The notes under the pieces were generated by a model that saw nothing but the letters and a program-made list of their open reading frames with translations, ran no database searches and was not told the origin of the DNA. A stretch of DNA of 16,179 nucleotides from CAZTGZ01 sp044339595 (GTDB lineage: Bacteria > Bacteroidota > Bacteroidia > NS11-12g > UBA9320). The translations under genes and the position numbers were made by a program. Shown piece by piece: positions 7,420-15,233 of this stretch. Position 1 is the first letter of the stretch. The number at the start of each line of letters is the position of its first letter. The stretch is taken from positions 1 to 16,179 of the forward strand of contig JBIIVF010000045.1 of the NCBI GenBank assembly GCA_044339595.1, in the 5' to 3' direction.

Positions 7420-8823
7420 TTGAAACTAGCATCAAGAAATATAAAAATTCTGGTCCTAAGCATTGGATTGCTGGTTATCTGGGCGCTTTTAAAATGGACC
7501 AAATTTGGTTTAGGATTCTATTTCTCTGATCTCTATGTGCATGATCAACTCTCACGTCTATGGATTTTGGGTGATCCGCTCTTGCATGATAATCGCTTTG
7601 GAAACCATCTGGCTCTGCACAACTTTTTTCTGACCCCATTCCTGGCAATTTTTACCGCTCCATTTGGTGTTCCGGGATTATTTGTGGTTCACTTACTCAT
7701 CATTACCATCGGAATCATTCTGTACTTGAAACATTCAGAACCCACTCCTTTCAACTTATTAATACTGTTTGGATTATTCCTCGGCCCCTTTGCCTATTGG
7801 TTATTCGACAACCGTCCTTATGGATGGCATCCGGAATTGCTTTATTTCCCGCTTTCATGGATCTTGGCTACGTCTTTAAAATTCAGACAATCGAAATCAA
7901 TCTTCTTTTGTGCATTGGCCATGATCTTATTGAGGGAAGATGGGGTCATTCTATTTTGGACCATTGCCACCTTTTATCTGATCGAGCATCGAAAATATCC
8001 CCTTTTGAGTAAGAAGGTGATCTTACTAAGCTTAGGGTGCCTGTTCATTTTCATCTCCGGTTTAACTCTTTTGTCGCTTTCAGGAGATGGGAATAGCCGC
8101 CTTGGTGAAGCTTTACAGCATTTACAATCCCAGCCCAGTGCCTCTTTGTTGAATCTATTGACTGCGTTCGGTCAGTTTTTGCTGATTTCCCTGCCATTTA
8201 CGGTTCTGTACCTGACCCATCATGCCATGCGAAAATGGCTCATACTCATGGGTGTCAGCATCCCGTTGATACTGGCTGCGTGGATTTCAGGTCTGCATTA
8301 CTTCCCCGACACCTACCACGGCATGTTATGGCAACCACGAATTGCCGGGCTATGGGCAGTGCTCATAGCCGGACTGGTATTGGAAAACCAAGGCCCCTTC
8401 TTTCCTAAAAAGAAATGGCAAATGATGGCAGGTATTCTGATGTTATGGACAATGCAATTCGGCTTGCTGATAGGCATTCGAAACCATAATTTGTTCTTCA
8501 TGACCACCGATATATGGAAAGAAGAGGCCGTTTATTCCCGCGACCCGCTTTATGGCTCCTATAAAAAATTGGCGCTTGAGGTTGAACACAGAAAGGCCGT
8601 AGCTGTTCCATACGAATATTTCCATCTTTTTCATCGGCATGTCATCATTTGGCCGGATTATCCGGAAAAGAAACTTCGAAATCCTGATTATATCTTAGCA
8701 CGAGACATAGACAGCCTTTGGCATAGACGTTATTATAGCGGGTATGACTCTCTTCAAATTCAGACCGGATTGTGGTTAAAATGGCGCAAGGAGTTAGCCC
8801 CCTCTCAATCCTTAACCAAATAA
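7420..8823 (+). CDS. DUF2079-like polytopic membrane protein
   Basis: Integral membrane protein of 467 residues with about nine or ten hydrophobic helices and a C-terminal non-membrane domain of roughly 110 residues. Features recalling DUF2079 are the N-terminal loop after helix 1 (FSDLYVHDQLSRLWILGDPL, then FGNHLALHNFFLTPFLAIF with His63 and His67), the YGWHPELL segment at 134-141 and REDG at 172-175. DUF2079 proteins have a glycosyltransferase-C-like layout, but no activity has been shown that I can cite. The frame opens after TAA at 7414-7416 and has no ATG until far inside, so TTG at 7420 is the best start; it gives a normal basic N-terminus before helix 1. The 3' end overlaps that of radA by 12 bases on the opposite strand. 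The start is less sure than the reading frame. Confidence 0.8.
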   Translation: MKLASRNIKILVLSIGLLVIWALLKWTKFGLGFYFSDLYVHDQLSRLWILGDPLLHDNRFGNHLALHNFFLTPFLAIFTAPFGVPGLFVVHLLIITIGIILYLKHSEPTPFNLLILFGLFLGPFAYWLFDNRPYGWHPELLYFPLSWILATSLKFRQSKSIFFCALAMILLREDGVILFWTIATFYLIEHRKYPLLSKKVILLSLGCLFIFISGLTLLSLSGDGNSRLGEALQHLQSQPSASLLNLLTAFGQFLLISLPFTVLYLTHHAMRKWLILMGVSIPLILAAWISGLHYFPDTYHGMLWQPRIAGLWAVLIAGLVLENQGPFFPKKKWQMMAGILMLWTMQFGLLIGIRNHNLFFMTTDIWKEEAVYSRDPLYGSYKKLALEVEHRKAVAVPYEYFHLFHRHVIIWPDYPEKKLRNPDYILARDIDSLWHRRYYSGYDSLQIQTGLWLKWRKELAPSQSLTK

Positions 8824-10170
8824 CAGGGTGAATGCTTCGTCAATTCGATTCACCGGATGACATTTGATTTTTGTCTTTTTAATTCCTTTCAAGGCATAAC
8901 CCGATAAAATCACTTCTTCAAATCCCAGTTTTTCTGCCTCCGCCAATCTTTGTTCAATGCGCTGAACACTGCGAATTTCACCACTGAGCCCGATTTCACC
9001 AATGCAAACCGTTTTTCTGGGGATGGGCATATTTTCATAGCTAGACAATATACTGCAGGCAATGCTCAAATCAATACCCGGGTCCGCAAAGTGCAAGCCT
9101 CCCGCAATATTTACAAATACATCGAACATCCCGAGTTTAAACCCACATCGCTTTTCAAGCACCGCCAGCAACATGTTCAATCTTCGCAAATCATAGCCAT
9201 TGGCATTGCGTTGGGGCGTTCCATACACAGCAGTGCTCACAAGGGCTTGCGTTTCAATGAGCAAAGGTCTCATTCCCTCCAGGGTTGCTGCCACGCAAAT
9301 TCCCGGCAAATCGGTTTCACGCTCAGTGATCAATATTTCGCTCGGATTGGTCACTTCGCGCAATCCCTCTGAAATCATTTCATAAATACCCAATTCACTG
9401 GCAGAACCAAAACGGTTTTTCAAAGTGCGTAAAAGACGATAGGTGTGATGGCGATCCCCTTCAAACTGCAAAACGGCATCTACCATGTGCTCGAGCATCT
9501 TCGGACCGGCAATGCTGCCATCTTTGGTGATATGTCCTATCAATACCACCGGGGTGCCACTTTCTTTGCTGAAGCGAAGCATCTCTCCGGCACATTCTCT
9601 GATTTGCGAAACACTGCCCGGAGTTGATTCAAGCAATCGTGTATACAAGGTCTGAATAGAATCGATGATGAGCAGATCCGGTTTCAGCTCTTTCACTACC
9701 TTAAAGATATCAGATGTTTCAGTGGCCGGGAGGATATAACATTCTTCATTGCGGATACCAATGCGACGGGCACGCATATGCACCTGATGTTCGCTTTCCT
9801 CACCGCTCACATATAAAACGCGTTTGTTTAGTTTCAGGGCTGTTTGCAGCATAAGCGTCGACTTCCCAATTCCGGGTTCGCCTCCTAGCAAAATGAGGCT
9901 CCCTTTTACGATGCCTCCACCCAATACACGATTCAGTTCTTGACCCGGCACTTTGATCCGCTCTTCAGCGGTTTCGTCTAAATCTGAAATTTTTCTTGCC
10001 TTTACACCCTTCGTTTTGCCTTCCGATTTCCACGCCGGAACATCACTTTCTCGCTGCACCACTTCCTCTGTAAAAGTGTTCCATTGCTGGCAAGATGGAC
10101 ATTTGCCAATCCACTTGGTTGAGGAGGCTCCGCAGTTGCGGCAAAAGAACATACTTCGGTCTTTGCTCAT
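8812..10170 (-). CDS. radA: DNA repair protein RadA (Sms)
   Basis: RecA-like ATPase that acts as a hexameric helicase extending branches during homologous recombination and repair. At 452 residues it has the full family length. The N-terminal zinc finger uses Cys10, Cys13, Cys24 and Cys27 (CRNCG...CPSCQ). Walker A GGEPGIGKST is at 96-105 and Walker B LLIIDS at 166-171. The RadA-specific KNRFG motif is at 251-255. Residues from about 290 to the end form the Lon-protease-like domain (VFVNIAGGLHFADPGIDLSIA, GEIGLSGEIRSV), which lacks proteolytic activity in this family and acts as a DNA-binding scaffold. It is a single-gene unit with its own promoter, and its last codons overlap the 3' end of the upstream convergent membrane-protein gene. 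Confidence 0.98.
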   Translation of the reverse strand: MSKDRSMFFCRNCGASSTKWIGKCPSCQQWNTFTEEVVQRESDVPAWKSEGKTKGVKARKISDLDETAEERIKVPGQELNRVLGGGIVKGSLILLGGEPGIGKSTLMLQTALKLNKRVLYVSGEESEHQVHMRARRIGIRNEECYILPATETSDIFKVVKELKPDLLIIDSIQTLYTRLLESTPGSVSQIRECAGEMLRFSKESGTPVVLIGHITKDGSIAGPKMLEHMVDAVLQFEGDRHHTYRLLRTLKNRFGSASELGIYEMISEGLREVTNPSEILITERETDLPGICVAATLEGMRPLLIETQALVSTAVYGTPQRNANGYDLRRLNMLLAVLEKRCGFKLGMFDVFVNIAGGLHFADPGIDLSIACSILSSYENMPIPRKTVCIGEIGLSGEIRSVQRIEQRLAEAEKLGFEEVILSGYALKGIKKTKIKCHPVNRIDEAFTLLFG

Positions 10171-10176
10171 GAATCA

Positions 10177-10211
10177 CAAAAATATGTCAGTATTGCTATA
10201 GATGATGGCAA
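10177..10211 (-). promoter_or_regulatory. radA promoter, Bacteroidota type
   Basis: On the minus strand TATTTTTG (10177-10184) is a perfect TAnnTTTG box ending 6 bases before the radA ATG. A TTG at 10209-10211 lies 24 bases further upstream, slightly beyond the usual -33 spacing. A very short leader is predicted. Confidence 0.5.
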
Positions 10212-10290
10212 TGAACCTCAGATTTTCGGCGTTTAAAGGAATATGTTTCATAAACACTAACCTAGTTTCAAAATTTAACTTGAATTAATA

Positions 10291-10318
10291 TTGTGGCTGA
10301 CATTTTTTTCTATTTTTG
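10291..10318 (+). promoter_or_regulatory. Promoter of the exbB operon
   Basis: TTG at 10291-10293 and TATTTTTG at 10311-10318 are separated by 17 bases, a good match to the Bacteroidota -33/-7 consensus. Transcription would start near 10323, leaving a leader of about 32 bases that ends in an A-rich stretch (AAAAAAAAACAGCA) before the ATG. A-rich leaders favour initiation in this phylum, in place of Shine-Dalgarno pairing. Confidence 0.65.
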
Positions 10319-10354
10319 TGGCGTTAAACGTTTGATACGCAAAAAAAAACAGCA

Positions 10355-11164
10355 ATGAAAAAATTATTCGCTATTCTCCTATTAACTGCCGGATTAATGT
10401 TGACCGGAAATCAGGTGACCTTTGCACAGGAAAAACCTACTGCTCCGGTTGCACAAACCGACTCTAATGCCGCTCCTGCTGAAGAAGCTGCTGCCCCTGT
10501 AGAAAATGCAGAAGCTCCAGCGGCTGAAAAATCAGGCCATCGCGTGCTTGTTGAAAAATTTATTGAAGGTGACCCTGTGTGGATGGCCCCTGTATTATTG
10601 TGTTTGATTTTGGGTTTGGCTATCGCCATTGAGAGAATCATATCTTTGAATATGGCCAGTATCAATACCAATAAATTTTTAACTCAGGTTGAAGATGCGT
10701 TAAAAACTAAAGGCATCGAAGGTGCTAAAGAAGTTTGCAGAAATACCCGCGGACCGGTTGCCAGCATCTTCTACCAAGGATTGGACAGAAGTGAAGAAGG
10801 TCTTGAAATAGTTGAAAAATCTGTAGTATCTTATGGATCCGTTCAGATGGGACAACTAGAAAGAGGATTGGTTTGGATTTCCTTGTTCATCGCTTTGGCT
10901 CCAATGCTCGGGTTCCTTGGAACGGTTGTGGGTATGGTACAGTCATTTGATGCGATTGAAAAAGCAGGCGACATCTCTGCTACCATCGTTGCCGGTGGTA
11001 TCAAGGTGGCACTTTTGACTACCATTGGAGGTCTTGTAGTTGCGATCATCCTTCAGTTATTTTACAACTACCTCGTTTCTAAAATTGATAGCTTGGTGAA
11101 CACCATGGAAGATGCTTCCATCACCCTCATCGATATGCTCATTAAATCAAAAGTGATTAAATAA
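10355..11164 (+). CDS. exbB: MotA/TolQ/ExbB-family proton channel subunit
   Basis: Inner-membrane subunit that, with ExbD, turns the proton gradient into work on an envelope partner such as TonB. The product is 269 residues. It opens with a signal-peptide-like segment (MKKLFAILLLTAGLMLTGNQVTFAQ) followed by an Ala/Pro/Glu-rich linker (about 26-60), an N-terminal extension compared with E. coli ExbB. Three membrane helices follow: about 74-95 (VWMAPVLLCLILGLAIAIERI), 171-195 and 212-240. The pore signatures are LGFLGTVVGM at 185-194 and IKVALLTTIGGLVVA at 216-230, with Thr190 and Thr222/223 at the conserved polar positions. It is the first gene of a tight four-gene operon; the next start is 6 bases downstream. 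No tonB follows, so the energised partner must be encoded elsewhere. Confidence 0.93.
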   Translation: MKKLFAILLLTAGLMLTGNQVTFAQEKPTAPVAQTDSNAAPAEEAAAPVENAEAPAAEKSGHRVLVEKFIEGDPVWMAPVLLCLILGLAIAIERIISLNMASINTNKFLTQVEDALKTKGIEGAKEVCRNTRGPVASIFYQGLDRSEEGLEIVEKSVVSYGSVQMGQLERGLVWISLFIALAPMLGFLGTVVGMVQSFDAIEKAGDISATIVAGGIKVALLTTIGGLVVAIILQLFYNYLVSKIDSLVNTMEDASITLIDMLIKSKVIK

Positions 11165-11170
11165 CGCATC

Positions 11171-11572
11171 ATGACTAAAACCGTAAGATTAGTATATTAC
11201 GCCGTTATCATGGTTGTGCTGATTGTGGCTATGTACCAAATATTCACAACCGGTACAAAGGTAGAATTGGGCATCAATCAGGGAATTGCGCTGACTTTTG
11301 CTGCCTTTGGACTTTGGATATTTGCCTCCATACAACACATGCTGCACAATTTTAAAAAGAGCCTTATGGCAATCTTAGGTGCTGCGGCCGTATTTGTTAT
11401 ATTCATCGTTGCATACTCTACCGCAACACCCGTGGTTATGGATAACTTTCCGGATGTTTCTGCGTCTATGACGAAGGTAATCAGCGGTGGCTTGGTAACC
11501 GTTTATGTTCTCGGTGCTGCTTGTATTATTTTGGCTGTTTATTCAGAAGTTCTAGCAATTTTCAAAAGTTAA
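11171..11572 (+). CDS. Four-helix membrane protein inside the Exb operon, unknown function
   Basis: The product is 133 residues and almost wholly hydrophobic, with four predicted membrane helices: 7-25, 37-57, 64-84 and 104-127. Short charged loops separate them (HNFKKS after helix 2; PVVMDNFPDVSASMTK between helices 3 and 4). No signal peptide, enzyme motif or known binding site is visible, and I recognise no named family. It lies 6 bases after exbB and 10 bases before the first exbD, so it is almost surely cotranscribed. I recall genes of this kind at the same place in other Bacteroidota exb clusters, which suggests an accessory subunit or assembly factor of the ExbBD channel; that role is inference. 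Asp91 and Asp95 lie in a loop, and none of the helices carries a central acidic residue. Confidence 0.85.
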   Translation: MTKTVRLVYYAVIMVVLIVAMYQIFTTGTKVELGINQGIALTFAAFGLWIFASIQHMLHNFKKSLMAILGAAAVFVIFIVAYSTATPVVMDNFPDVSASMTKVISGGLVTVYVLGAACIILAVYSEVLAIFKS

Positions 11573-11582
11573 TCAATAAAGT

Positions 11583-12131
11583 ATGGCCAGAAAATCCAGA
11601 TCAGTACCGGAAATCAACGCAGGATCTATGGCAGACATCGCCTTTCTATTGTTGATTTTCTTTCTGGTAACCACCACCATGGACAGCGATGCAGGTTTGC
11701 AGGTGAAACTGCCACCTTGGCCTGATCCAAGTCAGCCTCCGCCTACATCCACCCAAAATAACCGTGATGTATTGGAAGTACTTATCAATGCCAATAATCA
11801 GCTTTTGGTTGAAAAGAAAATCATGAAAGTGAACGAACTCAACGGTTTTGCAAAGCAATTTCTTACCAATGAAGGTAGAGATCCAAGCATGGCTACTTCC
11901 TCTAAAAAAGCCATCATCTCTCTTAAAAATGACAGAGGCACCGGTTATGAAACGTATGTGTCAGTTTATAATGAGCTTATCAGAGCTTACAACGAAGTAA
12001 GAGACGAAGCCGCTGAAAAGAAATTTGGCAAACCGTTTAGTAAACTCACTAAAAAACAAAAAGACGATATCAAGGATGCGTATCCGATGAAAATATCCGA
12101 AGCAGAACCTGTTAAGATAGGAGAAGAGTAA
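11583..12131 (+). CDS. exbD: ExbD/TolR-family biopolymer transport protein, first copy
   Basis: Stator-type partner of ExbB, anchored in the inner membrane with a periplasmic domain. The product is 182 residues. A short basic cytoplasmic N-terminus (MARKSRSVPEINAGSM) leads into one membrane helix (about 17-34) that starts with ADIAFLLLIFFLV; Asp18 is the conserved proton-carrying residue. The periplasmic part contains LQVKLPPWPDPSQPPP and the TolR-like segment VLEVLINANNQLLVE. The C-terminal third is longer and more charged (KKFGKPFSKLTKKQKDDIKDAYP) than in E. coli ExbD (about 140 residues). It starts 10 bases after the small membrane protein gene and ends 1 base before the second exbD. The pairing of two different ExbDs with one ExbB suggests a mixed dimer or alternate stators. 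Confidence 0.93.
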   Translation: MARKSRSVPEINAGSMADIAFLLLIFFLVTTTMDSDAGLQVKLPPWPDPSQPPPTSTQNNRDVLEVLINANNQLLVEKKIMKVNELNGFAKQFLTNEGRDPSMATSSKKAIISLKNDRGTGYETYVSVYNELIRAYNEVRDEAAEKKFGKPFSKLTKKQKDDIKDAYPMKISEAEPVKIGEE

Positions 12132-12132
12132 T

Positions 12133-12597
12133 ATGTCGAAGTTTAGAAAAAAACAAGCCACCGGAAGTCCGGCGATCAACACCTCCTCACTGCCGGATAT
12201 CGTTTTCATGCTCTTGTTCTTTTTCATGGTTGCCACCAAAATGAAAGACAAGGAAATGAAAGTAAAAACAGTCGTTCCCAAAGCATCTGAAATCGAAAAA
12301 CTTGAAAAGAAAAGTTGGGTGAACTATATCTATGTGGGGCCTCCAACAGATCCTACTAAAGGAACCGCTTCCCGTATTCAATTAAACGATGCTTTTGCCA
12401 CTGTGGATGATGTGCAAGAATACATTACGCTCGAACGCAATAAGTCTGATGAAGCCATCCGCGATTATCTGACCACTTCCATTAAAGCTGACCGCAGTGT
12501 TAAAATGGGGATGATTCAAGATATTAAGCAGGAACTGCGTCAGGTAAATGCCTTAAAAATGAATTATTCTGCTTCAAAAGCATTGAGAGAAGAATAG
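12133..12597 (+). CDS. exbD: ExbD/TolR-family biopolymer transport protein, second copy
   Basis: Second ExbD-like subunit, 154 residues. The basic N-terminus MSKFRKKQATGSPAINTSSL leads into the single helix PDIVFMLLFFFMVAT, with the conserved membrane Asp at position 22. The periplasmic domain is clearly different from the first copy (KVKTVVPKASEIEKLEKKSWVNYIYVG, then IQLNDAFATVDDVQEYI), so this is an old paralogue pair rather than a recent duplication. The segment IKADRSVKMGMIQDIKQELRQVNALKMNYSA corresponds to the C-terminal part of the ExbD fold. It starts 1 base after the stop of the first exbD, implying translational coupling, and is the last gene of the operon, with a terminator 20 bases downstream. 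Confidence 0.93.
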   Translation: MSKFRKKQATGSPAINTSSLPDIVFMLLFFFMVATKMKDKEMKVKTVVPKASEIEKLEKKSWVNYIYVGPPTDPTKGTASRIQLNDAFATVDDVQEYITLERNKSDEAIRDYLTTSIKADRSVKMGMIQDIKQELRQVNALKMNYSASKALREE

Positions 12598-12616
12598 ATA
12601 TTCTCAAACCTATAAC

Positions 12617-12650
12617 AAAAGCATTCCGCATTTAACGGGATGCTTTTTTT
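12617..12650 (+). terminator. Intrinsic terminator of the exb operon
   Basis: AAAAGCATTCCG (12617-12628) pairs with CGGGATGCTTTT (12636-12647) across a 7-base loop, with a single T-G wobble, and runs into a T tract ending at 12650. The A run on the left also pairs with the T run, so it could work in both directions, but no gene comes from the other side. Confidence 0.88.
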
Positions 12651-12673
12651 GTACTGAACATTCTTGCAATCTA

Positions 12674-12706
12674 TTGAGTTATTTAGTCAGGGTTGCCTTA
12701 ATTTTG
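12674..12706 (+). promoter_or_regulatory. Promoter of the polyprenyl synthase gene
   Basis: TAATTTTG at 12699-12706 is a perfect -7 box. TTG at 12674-12676 lies 22 bases upstream, within the range for Bacteroidota -33 elements. The box ends 10 bases before the ATG at 12717, predicting a leader of only about 5 bases. Confidence 0.55.
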
Positions 12707-12716
12707 GCAACGATAC

Positions 12717-13694
12717 ATGACCATCACAATAAGGGATATAAAAGCGCCCATCAGCCAGGAACTCGAAATCTTTGAAAAGAAGTTCAGGCTAAGCATGAAG
12801 AGCAGTGTTCCATTGCTCGATACCATCATGACTTATATCGTTAAACGCAAAGGAAAACAATTGCGCCCCATGTTTGTGTTGCTTTCAGCACGCTTGTTTG
12901 GCGCTATCAATGACCGAACTTACAGAGGAGCTGCCTTGGTCGAATTGTTGCATACTGCCACGCTGGTGCATGATGATGTAGTGGATGAATCTTACAAACG
13001 ACGCGGTATGTTCAGCATCAATGCGCTTTGGAAGAACAAAATTGCCGTGCTCGTAGGCGACTATCTGCTTTCAAAAGGATTGTTGCTCGCTTTAAAGAAT
13101 AAAGATCACGACTTGCTCGAAATTCTTTCGGAAGCCGTTGAACAAATGAGTGAGGGTGAATTGCTTCAAATCGAGAAAGCCAGAAGGTTGGATATATCTG
13201 AAGAGATCTATTTCGATATCATTTCAAAGAAAACGGCATCCCTGATAGCCTCTTGCTGTGGGATTGGAGCCGCATCTGGTTCGGGAGATTCGACTCAAGT
13301 AGCGCTGCTCAAAGAATTTGGCATGAAAACAGGCATCGCCTTTCAAATAAAAGATGATTTATTTGATTACGGTACCGATGATATCGGCAAACCCACCGGC
13401 ATCGATATCAAAGAAAAGAAGATGACCCTTCCCCTGATTTATGCCCTGAATCAAGCCGAAAGATCTGAAAAAAGGAAAATCATCTCCATCATCAAGAACA
13501 ACGACAACGACACGGCCCAAGTAAATAAGGTTATATCATTTGTAAAGGCCAAAGGAGGGATAGAATACGCCGATCAAACCATGCGACGCATTCTAAATGA
13601 AGCCCTTGAGCTGCTCAACCGGATTACAGGAAAGGATGCAGAAAAGGAAGATATGCACAAGCTGGTTCAGTTTGTGATTGATCGGAAGCACTAG
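12717..13694 (+). CDS. Long-chain polyprenyl diphosphate synthase (IspB-like)
   Basis: Trans-prenyltransferase that adds isopentenyl diphosphate units to an allylic starter, most likely making the side chain of menaquinone. The product is 325 residues, the usual length. The first aspartate-rich motif is DDVVD at 86-90 (LVHDDVVDE) and the second is DDLFD at 213-217 (FQIKDDLFDYGTDD). KGKQLRP at 45-51 binds the isopentenyl substrate. Positions 4 and 5 before the first motif are Thr82 and Ala81, small residues that leave room for a long product, which argues against a short-chain (farnesyl or geranylgeranyl) enzyme. The exact chain length cannot be read from sequence. The gene has its own promoter and converges on the GH3-family gene with 9 bases between them. 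Confidence 0.93.
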   Translation: MTITIRDIKAPISQELEIFEKKFRLSMKSSVPLLDTIMTYIVKRKGKQLRPMFVLLSARLFGAINDRTYRGAALVELLHTATLVHDDVVDESYKRRGMFSINALWKNKIAVLVGDYLLSKGLLLALKNKDHDLLEILSEAVEQMSEGELLQIEKARRLDISEEIYFDIISKKTASLIASCCGIGAASGSGDSTQVALLKEFGMKTGIAFQIKDDLFDYGTDDIGKPTGIDIKEKKMTLPLIYALNQAERSEKRKIISIIKNNDNDTAQVNKVISFVKAKGGIEYADQTMRRILNEALELLNRITGKDAEKEDMHKLVQFVIDRKH

Positions 13695-13703
13695 ACATGA
13701 AAT

Positions 13704-15233
13704 CTATCTAGGCTTTTCTTCTTGCAGCAACACCTGCAATTCCTCCAAAATCTTCCGGTTGTTGCTTAACCGCGGCACTTTATGTTGCCCTCCCAATTTC
13801 TCCTTCTGTTTCAGCCAACGATAAAAGGTCCCTTCTGAACATATCATCAGGCTGGGTGCTTCCAAAGCCAGATCTCCTGCTCTTTTGGCTTCATAATCAG
13901 AATTGCATGCTTTCAGATGTGAATCCAGTAAATCCATGAAGGCGTGGGTACTATCCGGCATTTTTTCAAATTCAATATACCATTCATGCCCGCCTTTATG
14001 ATCGGTGGTCAGAAAAATGGGTCCGGCAGTATATTCTCTTACCCTGCCTCCGGTAGCCTCACATGCTGCGGCAATGGCTTGATCGCTGTTGTGAACCATC
14101 AGCTCTTCTCCAAAGGTATTGATATAGCTTTTGGTTCTTCCGGCAATCTGAATTCTGAATGGATGGAGGGAGGTAAAAACCACGGTATCTCCAATTAAAT
14201 ATCGCCATAATCCGGCATTGGTTGAAATCACCAGCGCGTAGGTCACGCCGGTGTTCACTTGCGCCAAAGTAAGGCTTTGCGGATGCTCCTTTTCCAATTC
14301 AGTCAATGGAACAAATTCATAATAAATGCCGTAATCTAACATTAAAAGCATGTCATTTCTGGTAGGATCATCCTTGATTGCAATAAATCCTTCCGATGCA
14401 TTGTAGGTTTCGAGATAATGCATTCCTTCAGATGGAATTAATTGCTCGAATTGTTTGCGATACGGCGTAAAACTCACCCCTCCATGAATAAATAACTCCA
14501 GATTGGGCCATACCTCCATCAAGTTATGCGTTCCTTTCTTTTCTAAAATTCGCTTTATCAAAACCATCGTCCAGGTAGGTACGCCTGAGATACTTCTCAC
14601 ATCTTCTTGCATAACCGCATCCGCCATCTTCTCAAGCTTCTGCTCCCAGTCACTCATCAGAGCAATCTCTTGACCCGGCGTGCTCAACAGGGTACTCCAA
14701 TACGGCATGTTGTTCATCATCACCGCACTCAAATCTCCAAAATAGGTGTCTTCAGAAAATTTGTTGACTTCATGACTTCCACCTATGAGCAATCCTTTAC
14801 CCTCAAATATCCTTGTTTCAGGATAATTGTGACAATAAATACTCAATACATCTCTCCCCCCCCTGAAATGACATTCTTCAAGTGCCTCATAGCTCACCGG
14901 AATAAACTTGCTTTTATCAGAAGTGGTGCCCGAAGATTTGGCAAACCACCTTATTTCTGAAGGCCATAAGACATTCTGTTCGCCATGCAAAATTCGATCG
15001 ATATAAGGTTTCAACTCTTCATAGTCTGCTAACGGAACTCTTTCTGCATATTCCTTTTCATCGGCCATGCTTTTGAAACGATATTGCTCTCCAAATACCG
15101 TATATGAGGCGGTTCTCAACAGATCTTTAAGAACGTCCTGCTGAATGCGAATTGGATTTTCAACAGACATTCGTATCTTTTCGAATCTTCTTCGCAGGTA
15201 CCAGGAAAAGATGGTATTAACTAAGGGATACAT
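13704..15233 (-). CDS. GH3-family adenylate-forming acyl-acid amido synthetase
   Basis: Member of the GH3 auxin-responsive-promoter family, a branch of the ANL adenylating enzymes. Plant members activate a carboxylic acid with ATP and join it to an amino acid. The product is 509 residues. Motif I is SSGTTSDKSK at 100-109 (phosphate loop), motif II is TYNASEG at 276-282 and motif III is WRYLIGDT at 343-350. The hinge region GRTKSYINTFGEEL lies at 365-378, and the C-terminal GGQHKVPRL with a candidate catalytic Lys is at 481-489. All nucleotide-binding motifs are intact, so an active enzyme is expected. Substrates of bacterial members are largely unknown, and no biosynthetic partner gene is adjacent. 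No signal peptide is convincing; the N-terminal MYPLVNTIFSWYLRRRFEKI looks like an amphipathic helix. Monocistronic, with its own promoter. Confidence 0.93.
   Translation of the reverse strand: MYPLVNTIFSWYLRRRFEKIRMSVENPIRIQQDVLKDLLRTASYTVFGEQYRFKSMADEKEYAERVPLADYEELKPYIDRILHGEQNVLWPSEIRWFAKSSGTTSDKSKFIPVSYEALEECHFRGGRDVLSIYCHNYPETRIFEGKGLLIGGSHEVNKFSEDTYFGDLSAVMMNNMPYWSTLLSTPGQEIALMSDWEQKLEKMADAVMQEDVRSISGVPTWTMVLIKRILEKKGTHNLMEVWPNLELFIHGGVSFTPYRKQFEQLIPSEGMHYLETYNASEGFIAIKDDPTRNDMLLMLDYGIYYEFVPLTELEKEHPQSLTLAQVNTGVTYALVISTNAGLWRYLIGDTVVFTSLHPFRIQIAGRTKSYINTFGEELMVHNSDQAIAAACEATGGRVREYTAGPIFLTTDHKGGHEWYIEFEKMPDSTHAFMDLLDSHLKACNSDYEAKRAGDLALEAPSLMICSEGTFYRWLKQKEKLGGQHKVPRLSNNRKILEELQVLLQEEKPR

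Noticed and set aside
7296..7529. 77-residue open frame ahead of and overlapping the DUF2079-like gene
   Set aside because: It overlaps the better-supported frame by over 100 bases, has no recognisable sequence character, and its second half is simply the DUF2079-like coding sequence read in another frame. A frameshift joining the two is possible but not needed, since TTG 7420 has a promoter box at the right place.
13691..13711. CTAGA...TCTAG inverted repeat between the convergent polyprenyl synthase and GH3 genes
   Set aside because: Only five base pairs with an 11-base loop and no proper T tract; too weak to call a terminator.
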